This document shows, in pieces, positions 1 to 4,648 of a DNA stretch of 6,004 bases (position 1 is its first letter; every line of letters begins with the position of its first letter). The position numbers were made by a program, and so were the translations under genes. The notes below the pieces were generated by a model that saw only the letters and a program-made list of their open reading frames with translations, did no database searches and was not told the DNA's origin. The stretch spans positions 12,110 to 18,113 of the forward strand of contig JALXFI010000220.1 in NCBI GenBank assembly GCA_027069035.1. Reading direction: 5' to 3'. The stretch is from a bacterium (lineage in GTDB: Bacteria > Desulfobacterota > GWC2-55-46 > S146-80 > JALXFI01).

Positions 1-1
1 T

Positions 2-349
2 ATGTCTGCTGCGCCGCTCAAGAGGGAGGTTTTAAGTGAGTTCATGGAAAAAGCCTCTCTCCTTGTAAACACAACGTCTGTTGGCATGGGAGGCAAAGGC
101 AGACTCGATCTCCCACTTGAGAAACTTCCGCATAAGGCTGTGGTTTCCGATATAGTCTATAGCCCTGTTAAAACAGAGCTTTTAAAGGATGCAGAGAGGC
201 TCGGCTACAGGATATTAGACGGCATAGGCATGCTTGTTGAGCAGGGTGTGTTTAGCTTTAAGATTTGGACAGGTTTTGATGCCCCGAGAGAGTCTATGGA
301 AAAAGCATTGCTTGATGTCATAAACAAGAACTCGGGGTCAGGTCTTTAA
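2..349 (+). CDS. aroE: Shikimate dehydrogenase (AroE), C-terminal part, cut by window edge
   Basis: This is the C-terminal 115 residues of shikimate dehydrogenase, the cytoplasmic enzyme that reduces 3-dehydroshikimate to shikimate with NADPH in the chorismate pathway. The reading frame is open to the window edge, so the Met at base 2 is internal. Full-length AroE is usually about 270-290 residues, so the N-terminal substrate domain with its catalytic Lys/Asp is outside the window. Visible family hallmarks are NTTSVGM (residues 23-29), DIVYSPVKTELL (50-61), and DGIGMLVEQG (73-82). The Gln of the last motif (Q81) corresponds to the shikimate-contacting Gln of the family. These belong to the NADP-binding domain and the closing C-terminal helix. 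The last residues (SGSGL) are encoded by a GGGGTCAGGTC stretch that looks repeat-derived. The next stretch downstream contains only insertion-sequence debris. Confidence 0.95.
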   Translation: MSAAPLKREVLSEFMEKASLLVNTTSVGMGGKGRLDLPLEKLPHKAVVSDIVYSPVKTELLKDAERLGYRILDGIGMLVEQGVFSFKIWTGFDAPRESMEKALLDVINKNSGSGL

Positions 350-428
350 TTTTAGCATTAAGGTAAATCTTAATAAATACAATAAGTTATCTAATTTTTT
401 TCAAGGTGGCTTAGATTGAATCAGGTCC

Positions 429-521
429 TTATTTTTTTATTTCATGGATATAAAGATAGATACTCCTTGCATGAAGGTCAACACCACAGTAGTACTTGTA
501 CCGCTTAGTGCAAAAGTTCAT
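429..521 (-). pseudogene. IS110-family transposase, N-terminal remnant (30 codons)
   Basis: A short minus-strand reading frame starts at ATG 519-521 and stops at TAA 429-431. Its core, KYYCGVDLHARSIYLYIHE, matches the start of IS110-family DEDD transposases, where GxDLHAxxxY is the first strand of the RuvC-like fold and its Asp (D15 here) is the first catalytic acid. Intact members are roughly 300-400 residues, so about nine tenths of the protein is missing. None of the later DEDD acids or the C-terminal Ser domain can be seen. Upstream lies GAGGAG (531-536), 9 nt before the ATG, which suggests that the original start and ribosome site are kept. The frame stops just after a run of seven A; shifting the frame there does not restore a long product. 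It is a dead fragment. The match rests on recognition of the motif by eye, not on a database search. Confidence 0.7.
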
Positions 522-657
522 TTTTCCTTACTCCTCTTTTTTGTAACATATCGATATAATTGAATAAATATACTTACTTGCTCAAGTTTGGCATCGTCTT
601 GTAAAATCCAACCGTTTCCGGTATTCTCTTCGCTTCCATCTTCCGTGGCTGCCGTTT
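429..657 (-). mobile_element. Relict left end of an IS110-family element, including non-coding leader
   Basis: Together with the transposase remnant, the roughly 135 bases upstream of it (522-657) look like the non-coding left end of an IS110-type element. In the IS110 group this region encodes the bridge RNA that pairs with target and donor DNA. The leader has local dyads: ACCG-GAAA-CGGT on the minus strand (611-622), a stem capped by a GNRA-type tetraloop, and the 12-base dyad ACTTGCTCAAGT (576-587). The outer boundary is not visible as an inverted repeat, as expected for IS110, so the end at 657 is a guess based on the palindrome that follows. On the aroE side the element is cut off, somewhere between about 350 and 430. 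Apart from this relict and its flanking palindromes, I see no gene in 350-682. Confidence 0.45.
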
Positions 658-677
658 GACAGGGGACTGTCTTCCCC
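658..677. repeat. GGGGAC-type palindrome (REP-like)
   Basis: GACAG-GGGA-CTGTC (658-671) is a perfect 5-bp stem with a 4-nt loop. It overlaps a competing stem GGGGA (662-666) with TCCCC (673-677). Such GGGGAC(A/T)G palindromes resemble REP-like sequences associated with Y1 (IS200-like, REP-associated) transposases; this family link is from memory. It sits 5 bases beyond the rsmE stop codon and at the presumed outer edge of the IS110 relict. It lacks a clean T-run, so I do not call it a terminator. Confidence 0.4.
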
Positions 678-682
678 CTTGC

Positions 683-1420
683 TTAACCCAGTTCTCCCGC
701 CATATGCATTAATATAGCAAGAGAGGCAATTGATGCGGTTTCGGTTCTTAGTACCATCTTGCCAAGTCCAACGGATATAGACCCATTTCCTTTTGCCATT
801 GTTATCTCTTCTTTTGAAAAACCGCCTTCAGGGCCTATGATAACGGTTATATTATCTGAGAGTCTGTCCTTAATATCGCTTAATCTCGTCTCAGTCTCAT
901 CTTCCCACAGGATCAGTTTAAGACCTTTTAATGGAAGTTTGAGAAGTTCAGGTAAAGAGATTATGGGGTGAATCTCTGTAATCGTTGCCCTTTTGCATTG
1001 CTTTGAGGCCTCAATGGCAATCCTTTTCCACCTTTTTTCTTTTGCAGCGGCTCTTTCTCCTTTGAGTGCCGGTACGGAGTGGGCGGTGGCAATGGGTATA
1101 ATCTCAGATATGCCAAGCTCTGTAGCCTTCTGAATGATAAAATCCATCTTCCTTGCCTTTGGTATGCCCTGGGCAAGAATAATCTTTATAGATGTTTTTT
1201 GGGAAGGCCGGATTTCCTCTATAATTTTAAGAAGCGCCGAATTACGGTCTATTTCTTCTATGGATGCCCTGAACTCCGAACCGCTGTTATCAAATAAGAT
1301 TATCTCCCCTCCTACCCCAAGCCTTAAGGTGTTGTGAAGATGATGGAACTCTACCCCGCCTATAGAGGCAATGCCTTTTTTTCTATCAATGTCCTGTACA
1401 AAAAATCTTCTCAAAATCAT
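683..1420 (-). CDS. rsmE: 16S rRNA (uracil(1498)-N(3))-methyltransferase RsmE
   Basis: RsmE methylates N3 of U1498 in helix 44 of 16S rRNA, using S-adenosylmethionine and acting on the assembled small subunit. The 245-residue product has the normal family length. It starts with MILRRFFV, the typical RsmE N-terminus leading into a PUA-like domain (about 1-70). A SPOUT (trefoil-knot) methyltransferase domain follows: QGIPKARKMDFIIQKATELG (84-103), RWKRIAIEASKQ (130-141), the cofactor loop IIGPEGGFSKEE (194-205), and LRTETA (224-229). I chose ATG 1418-1420 because the protein aligns from there and GGCGGAG precedes it closely. A GTG at 1460-1462 would add 14 residues (PYDKKKINTAWRR after the start) that are not typical of the family. 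The gene is divergent from comM. No terminator is evident before the relict downstream. Confidence 0.95.
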   Translation of the reverse strand: MILRRFFVQDIDRKKGIASIGGVEFHHLHNTLRLGVGGEIILFDNSGSEFRASIEEIDRNSALLKIIEEIRPSQKTSIKIILAQGIPKARKMDFIIQKATELGISEIIPIATAHSVPALKGERAAAKEKRWKRIAIEASKQCKRATITEIHPIISLPELLKLPLKGLKLILWEDETETRLSDIKDRLSDNITVIIGPEGGFSKEEITMAKGNGSISVGLGKMVLRTETASIASLAILMHMAGELG

Positions 1421-1485
1421 TCTCCGCCAGGCTGTATTTATCTTTTTTTTATCATACGGCACAGCTTCTAAACAATATAAATCTC

Positions 1486-1514
1486 TTGACGTTTACCTTT
1501 TGGGTATGCACAAT
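1486..1514 (+). promoter_or_regulatory. Candidate promoter upstream of comM
   Basis: TTGACG (1486-1491, 5 of 6 to the -35 consensus) is followed after 17 bases by CACAAT (1509-1514, 4 of 6 to the -10 consensus). If used, the transcript would start near 1521 and run through the inverted repeat at 1538-1611 before reaching the comM start at 1662. It is a consensus match only and could be chance in an AT-rich gap. No equally good promoter was found for rsmE on the opposite strand. Confidence 0.3.
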
Positions 1515-1537
1515 ATAAAAAAAGTCTATCCCTGGAA

Positions 1538-1611
1538 TTTAATTGGGGACAGCACCTATTCTACGACTACGCTAACGCTTTGTTCATAAATAGGAGCAGT
1601 CCTCAATTAAA
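1538..1611. repeat. Imperfect inverted repeat, REP/MITE-like
   Basis: Two 23-base arms (1538-1560 and 1589-1611) are reverse complements at 20 of 23 positions and enclose a 28-base loop (1561-1588). The left arm reads TTTAATTGGGGACAGCACC and continues with TATT. The three mismatches are spread through the arm, so both arms remain recognisable. The GGGGACAGCACCTATT type of arm resembles palindromes scattered in genomes with REP-associated Y1 transposases (recollection, not searched). No T-tract directly follows the right arm, so it is not an obvious intrinsic terminator. It lies in the likely comM leader, 50 bases before the start codon, and could fold in the mRNA. Confidence 0.65.
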
Positions 1612-1661
1612 GAGTTATAGTTTTAAATAATATTGTAGTTTTTTGAATACGGGGCATTTCA

Positions 1662-3194
1662 ATGCTTTCAAGAAACTTTAGCGCTGCATTGGTCGGCATA
1701 GATGCATGTCTCATTGAAGTGGAAGTGGATATATCTTCCGGTCTCCCTGTTTTTGCCACTGTCGGACTTCCTGATAATGTTGTAAAGGAAAGTAAGGACA
1801 GGGTAAAGGCCGCCATAAAAAACTCCGGTTATAAATTCCCGTCAGACAGGATTACGGTAAACCTTGCCCCTGCAGATCTGAAAAAGGAGGGTAGTGTCTT
1901 TGACCTTCCTATTGCCATAGGGATACTTGTGGCAGCCGGAATTATACCTCAGTCGAGTGTCGAGGGTTACCTGTTTCTTGGGGAACTTTCTCTTGATGGC
2001 CGTGTCAAGGCGGTTAGCGGTGTATTACCTATGGCCGTAGCCGCAAGGAATAATCATAGAAAGGGCGTTTTTCTGCCTAAAGATAATGCGGAAGAGGCGC
2101 TTTTAGTTAAAGAGATCGAGGTCTTTGGCATTACCAATCTTTCTCAGTTGGTGGAGCATTTAAGGGGAGAAACGAGAATAGAGTTCTATAAAAGAGAGAA
2201 AGATATGGAAAGCATAGAGGCAAAGGACAAAGAAGAGGCGGATTTTTCTGAGGTCAAGGGTCAGGAGTATGCAAAAAGGTCGCTGGAGGTGGCCGCTGCC
2301 GGCGGGCATAATGTCTTAATGATCGGGCCTCCCGGTTCCGGTAAAACCATGCTTGCCAAAAGGATGGGGACAATATTTCCTGATATGACCTTTGAAGAGG
2401 CGCTCGAGACGACCAAGATATACAGCGTGGTGGGGCTTCTTGACGGCGGAAAGAGCCTTATTACTTCAAGGCCCTTCAGGGCGCCGCATCACACTATATC
2501 CGATATAGCTATGGTGGGAGGCGGCAGTTTTCCCAAACCAGGAGAAATATCACTTTCTCATAACGGCGTTCTTTTCCTTGATGAATTGCCTGAATTCAGG
2601 AAGAATGTGCTTGAGGTCTTAAGACAGCCGCTTGAGTCAGGCAATGTAGCCATATCAAGGGCTTCACAGTCGGTTACCTATCCTGCGTCATTCGTTCTGA
2701 TAGCTGCGATGAATCCCTGCCCGTGCGGTTACTTCTCGGATCCAAAGCACGAATGCAAGTGTTCTCCGCTCCAGATAAGGCGTTACAGGTCTAAGATATC
2801 AGGCCCTCTTATGGACAGGATAGATATCCATATAGAGGTGCCTTCTATAAATTACAGGGATATTTCATCTGAAAGGCCTGCCGAAAGTTCGGCATCCATT
2901 AAAGAGAGGGTCAATAAGGCGCGACTATTCCAGACAAAGCGCTTTGAAGGCAGGAAGATACACTCAAATGCACGGATGACTCAAAGGCATATCAAGAAGT
3001 ACTGCAAGGTTGATGATAAGGGGAGGGGCCTCCTTGAGACGGCTGTTGACAGGCTCGGTTTTTCCGCAAGGGCATACACAAAGGTGCTTAAGGTCGCAAG
3101 GACTATTGCAGACTTGGAGGGGGAGGAAAACATTGCAGTGCATCATTTGTCCGAAGCCATACAGTATAGGTCTCTGGACAGGGGGATTGTTTAA
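1662..3194 (+). CDS. comM: YifB/ComM family Mg-chelatase-like AAA+ ATPase
   Basis: The product is a complete 510-residue YifB/ComM protein, the usual family length. Studied ComM proteins are hexameric helicases that drive branch migration of incoming DNA during natural transformation; the family also occurs in bacteria not known to be competent. Domains in order: an N-terminal Lon/S5-like domain (about 1-165, SAALVGIDA at 7-15, LPDNVVKESKDR at 36-47, KKEGSVFDLPIAIG at 74-87); the AAA+ core with Walker A GPPGSGKT (222-229), PFRAPHHT (271-278) and Walker B VLFLDE (303-308); a four-cysteine cluster NPCPCG...ECKC (C353, C355, C365, C367) suited to zinc binding; and a C-terminal lid with GFSARAYTKVLKVARTIADL (466-485). 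The start MLSRNFSAAL is typical, with GGGG at 1651-1654 as a weak ribosome site. The stop codon overlaps that of the convergent toxin gene. Confidence 0.95.
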   Translation: MLSRNFSAALVGIDACLIEVEVDISSGLPVFATVGLPDNVVKESKDRVKAAIKNSGYKFPSDRITVNLAPADLKKEGSVFDLPIAIGILVAAGIIPQSSVEGYLFLGELSLDGRVKAVSGVLPMAVAARNNHRKGVFLPKDNAEEALLVKEIEVFGITNLSQLVEHLRGETRIEFYKREKDMESIEAKDKEEADFSEVKGQEYAKRSLEVAAAGGHNVLMIGPPGSGKTMLAKRMGTIFPDMTFEEALETTKIYSVVGLLDGGKSLITSRPFRAPHHTISDIAMVGGGSFPKPGEISLSHNGVLFLDELPEFRKNVLEVLRQPLESGNVAISRASQSVTYPASFVLIAAMNPCPCGYFSDPKHECKCSPLQIRRYRSKISGPLMDRIDIHIEVPSINYRDISSERPAESSASIKERVNKARLFQTKRFEGRKIHSNARMTQRHIKKYCKVDDKGRGLLETAVDRLGFSARAYTKVLKVARTIADLEGEENIAVHHLSEAIQYRSLDRGIV

Positions 3195-3457
3195 TAGGCT
3201 GAACCTCTTGGAAGGATTGCATAAACATGAAGAATCTTTTCTTTGCTGTCCGGGGTGAAAAGAACTCTCCAATTTCCCACCCTCAATCTATAATCTCCCT
3301 TTAGCTCTCCGGTAAGTATTTTCACATTTTTTGCTAAGAAAAGGTTTTCTTGCCGTTCGAGTTCACTGAGCGCTCTTTTAATCCTTTTTCTTATTGATCT
3401 GTCAAGCTTTAGGTATTGTTTTTCGGCTGTTGGTTTAATATCAATCTTCCAACTCAT
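3191..3457 (-). CDS. RelE/ParE-superfamily toxin of a type II toxin-antitoxin pair
   Basis: This 88-residue basic protein has the RelE/ParE toxin fold signature. An N-terminal strand (SWKIDIKPTAEKQYLKL, 2-18) is followed by two helices rich in Lys/Arg (about 19-36), a loop, and a beta sheet with GDYRLRVGNWRVLF (54-67) and a last strand HVYAILPRGSAY (77-88). Conserved basic and aromatic positions of RelE-type RNases have candidates in R57, R59, R64, R84 and Y88, so mRNA interferase activity on the ribosome is plausible. A ParE-like gyrase poison cannot be excluded by eye. The gene starts inside the antitoxin gene (17-base overlap), with AGAGGG (3468-3473) 10 bases upstream, which points to translational coupling. 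Its stop codon shares bases 3191-3194 with the convergent comM stop. The reading frame appears intact. Confidence 0.88.
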   Translation of the reverse strand: MSWKIDIKPTAEKQYLKLDRSIRKRIKRALSELERQENLFLAKNVKILTGELKGDYRLRVGNWRVLFTPDSKEKILHVYAILPRGSAY

Positions 3458-3680
3458 GTAGAGATTTCCCTCTAACCCCTTTTCTCACATCTTCTTTTCC
3501 TTGTTTGATAGCCTCAACCCATTCTGGTTTGGAAAGAATTTCTAAAGTTTCCTTATGCCTCTCTATGTATTCATCAATCAGCTCAGTGATGATGTCTTTT
3601 ATCCCCCTTTTTTCTACACTTGAAATAATCTTTAGAAGATCCCTCTTTTCTTCAGGGATTCGGACAGTAGCTGTTGACAT
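3441..3680 (-). CDS. Ribbon-helix-helix (CopG/MetJ-like) antitoxin
   Basis: This 79-residue acidic protein is encoded directly before the toxin and overlaps it. The N-terminus (TATVRIPEEKRDLL, 3-16) is the short DNA-contacting strand of a ribbon-helix-helix fold. Two helices follow (about 10-22 and 26-41, IKDIITELIDEYIERH). Such proteins dimerise, bind an operator in their own promoter, and repress together with the toxin. The C-terminal part (EWVEAIKQGKEDVRKGVRGKSLHELED is residues 53-79, seen here only by its key residues W54, E64-D65, E77-D79) resembles the flexible tail that wraps and neutralises a RelE/ParE toxin. The start ATG (3678-3680) is supported by a strong ribosome site, AAGGGGGG (3687-3694), 6 bases upstream. 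The operator and promoter lie just beyond it. The exact antitoxin family is not certain. Confidence 0.85.
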   Translation of the reverse strand: MSTATVRIPEEKRDLLKIISSVEKRGIKDIITELIDEYIERHKETLEILSKPEWVEAIKQGKEDVRKGVRGKSLHELED

Positions 3681-3698
3681 ATTGTACCCCCCTTAATG

Positions 3699-3724
3699 TA
3701 ATCTACCAATATATTAGTAGATTA
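3699..3724. promoter_or_regulatory. Operator: 26-bp near-perfect palindrome of the toxin-antitoxin operon
   Basis: TAATCTAC (3699-3706) and GTAGATTA (3717-3724) are perfect inverted repeats. The 10-base centre CAATATATTA is also palindromic apart from its outermost pair, so 25 of the 26 bases would need only one substitution on one side to give full symmetry. The palindrome covers the -10 hexamer of the operon promoter and lies 19 bases from the antitoxin start codon. This is the classic position for autorepression by a ribbon-helix-helix antitoxin. The binding itself is inferred. Confidence 0.8.
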
Positions 3725-3739
3725 AGCGATTTATGTCAA
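3711..3739 (-). promoter_or_regulatory. Sigma-70-type promoter of the toxin-antitoxin operon
   Basis: On the minus strand a perfect -35 TTGACA (3734-3739) is separated by 17 bases from TAATAT (3711-3716, 4 of 6 to consensus). The expected start point is near 3704, giving a leader of roughly 24 bases that carries the strong AAGGGGGG ribosome site. The -10 is buried in the 26-bp palindrome, so a bound repressor would block polymerase. Confidence 0.75.
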
Positions 3740-3750
3740 GATTGTAATGA

Positions 3751-3783
3751 TGCCCAAATCCCGCTATCGCGGGATTTGGGGCA
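3751..3783. repeat. Long GC-rich hairpin (REP-like)
   Basis: CCCAAATCCCGC (3753-3764) and GCGGGATTTGGG (3769-3780) pair perfectly over 12 bp around a TATC loop. With one bulged G the stem extends to TGC/GCA at 3751-3783, about 14 bp. No T-tract follows on either strand, so it is not a standard intrinsic terminator. It sits between the toxin-antitoxin -35 box and the methyltransferase promoter and could insulate them, or be a dispersed palindromic repeat. Confidence 0.6.
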
Positions 3784-3794
3784 GGAGTCCTTCT

Positions 3795-3823
3795 TTGCGT
3801 TTTTGATTCATCTATGCTATATA
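3795..3823 (+). promoter_or_regulatory. Candidate extended -10 promoter of the methyltransferase gene
   Basis: TATATA (3818-3823) is preceded by TGC, giving an extended -10 (TGnTATATA). A weak -35 TTGCGT (3795-3800) lies 17 bases upstream. The transcript would begin near 3830, about 25 bases before the start codon at 3855. It is a consensus-only call, but it is placed exactly where one is needed, since the gene is alone on this strand. Confidence 0.45.
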
Positions 3824-3854
3824 TGGTTCTTAAATTCCTTTAAAGGAGTGTTTA

Positions 3855-4484
3855 ATGTCTGAAATAAAAAATGAAGAAGACCGTGTCCACTGGGAAGAGA
3901 GGTACAACAATTCATTGGTGGAAGAACTTCCGTGGTTTTATCCGGAGCTTGATGAGGATATTGCCGACGCTATTAAAGAGTTGAATGTTATTGGGGGAAA
4001 GGTTCTGGATTTGGGAGCCGGCCCGGGCACACAGTCGATAGAGCTTGCGCGTAGGGGCTTTGATGTGACCGGAATAGATATCGCAGAGGCGGCCGTCAGG
4101 GAGGCGCGCATCAGGGCGGAAAGGGAAGGGGTAAATGTTACATTCAAAAGGGATGATATTCTAAACACGAGGTTAAACGGCCGATTTGACCTCATTATAG
4201 ACCGCGGCTGTTTTCATGCACTTTCGAACAATAGATTTAAGGATTATGCCGATACCATTAATTCCTTATTAAAAGAAGAAGGGTGGTTATTCTTAAAGTG
4301 TTTTAGCCACAAAGAGAGACGTGAAGAAGGCCCGCCCAATCGTCTTTCGGAGGACGATATACAAAAGGTTTTTAATGCTACCTTTTTTATCCGCACTATA
4401 CGGGAAAGCCATTTTGCGCCGCAAAAAGGTAAAACCCCGCCGCTGGCTCTATTTTGTATGTTGCAAAAAAGTAAGCAATTATAA
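3855..4484 (+). CDS. Class I SAM-dependent methyltransferase, substrate unknown
   Basis: The complete 209-residue protein has a Rossmann-type methyltransferase core. Motif I VLDLGAGPGTQSIELA (50-65) binds S-adenosylmethionine, VTGIDIAEAAV (71-81) supplies the acidic residue for the cofactor ribose (D75), RDDIL (99-103) is motif III, and FDLIIDRGCFHAL (111-123) is motif IV. The N-terminal segment HWEERYNNS...LPWFYP (12-30) and the RGCFHAL motif resemble the thiopurine-methyltransferase/TehB-like small-molecule branch more than RNA or DNA methyltransferases. There is no membrane segment, so it should be cytoplasmic. The start at ATG 3855 is well fixed by AAAGGAG (3842-3848), 6 bases upstream. 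It stands alone, with the toxin-antitoxin operon diverging on one side and amtB convergent on the other, so context gives no substrate. Sulfur, selenium or tellurium compounds are possible by family analogy only. Confidence 0.85.
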   Translation: MSEIKNEEDRVHWEERYNNSLVEELPWFYPELDEDIADAIKELNVIGGKVLDLGAGPGTQSIELARRGFDVTGIDIAEAAVREARIRAEREGVNVTFKRDDILNTRLNGRFDLIIDRGCFHALSNNRFKDYADTINSLLKEEGWLFLKCFSHKERREEGPPNRLSEDDIQKVFNATFFIRTIRESHFAPQKGKTPPLALFCMLQKSKQL

Positions 4485-4498
4485 TGATGAAAGATAAC

Positions 4499-4525
4499 CA
4501 CAAAAGTCACTGAAATTACAGAAGG
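4499..4525. repeat. Degenerate 9-nt periodic repeat (CAC-type)
   Basis: Three consecutive 9-mers, CACAAAAGT, CACTGAAAT and TACAGAAGG, approximate a CACAGAAGT unit. They begin 15 bases after the methyltransferase stop codon. Decayed CACAGAG/CACGAAG-type 9-mer arrays are common between genes in some environmental bacteria (recollection). The rest of 4485-4648 holds a TTAATTGGG fragment (4542-4550) similar to the arm of the repeat at 1538, and no gene or terminator that I can support. Confidence 0.35.
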
Positions 4526-4648
4526 AAAAGTTTTAAGACACTTAATTGGGACACAGATTTACGTTGAAAAAATAGATAGGCATTGGATTAACTCGCAACA
4601 CGAAACATCAGATATCCCTGTATTACTCCGTCTGCCGGCCAAATGTTT

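Noticed and set aside
2..4. ATG at base 2 as an aroE start
   Set aside because: Only the C-terminal domain follows and the frame is open to the window edge, so it is an internal Met.
390..445. Frameshift at the seven-A run could restore the IS110 transposase frame
   Set aside because: Dropping one A extends the frame by only about ten codons to TGA, and adding one A stops almost at once; the gene is truly truncated.
1418..1462. Upstream GTG start for rsmE (1460-1462)
   Set aside because: The family N-terminus MxRRFFV begins at ATG 1418-1420, which has its own GGCGGAG upstream; the extra residues are low-complexity and atypical.
1538..1611. Rho-independent terminator
   Set aside because: The loop is 28 bases, no T-run directly follows, and it lies upstream of both divergent genes.
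3751..3783. Rho-independent terminator
   Set aside because: The stem is strong but no T-tract follows on either strand, and no gene ends nearby.
3674..3862. Plus-strand open frame between the antitoxin and the methyltransferase
   Set aside because: It runs through the operator, promoters and hairpin, shows no family-like sequence, and has no ribosome site.
3938..4195. Minus-strand open frame inside the methyltransferase gene
   Set aside because: It is a Ser/Ala/Ile-rich antisense shadow of a clear gene with no recognisable motif.
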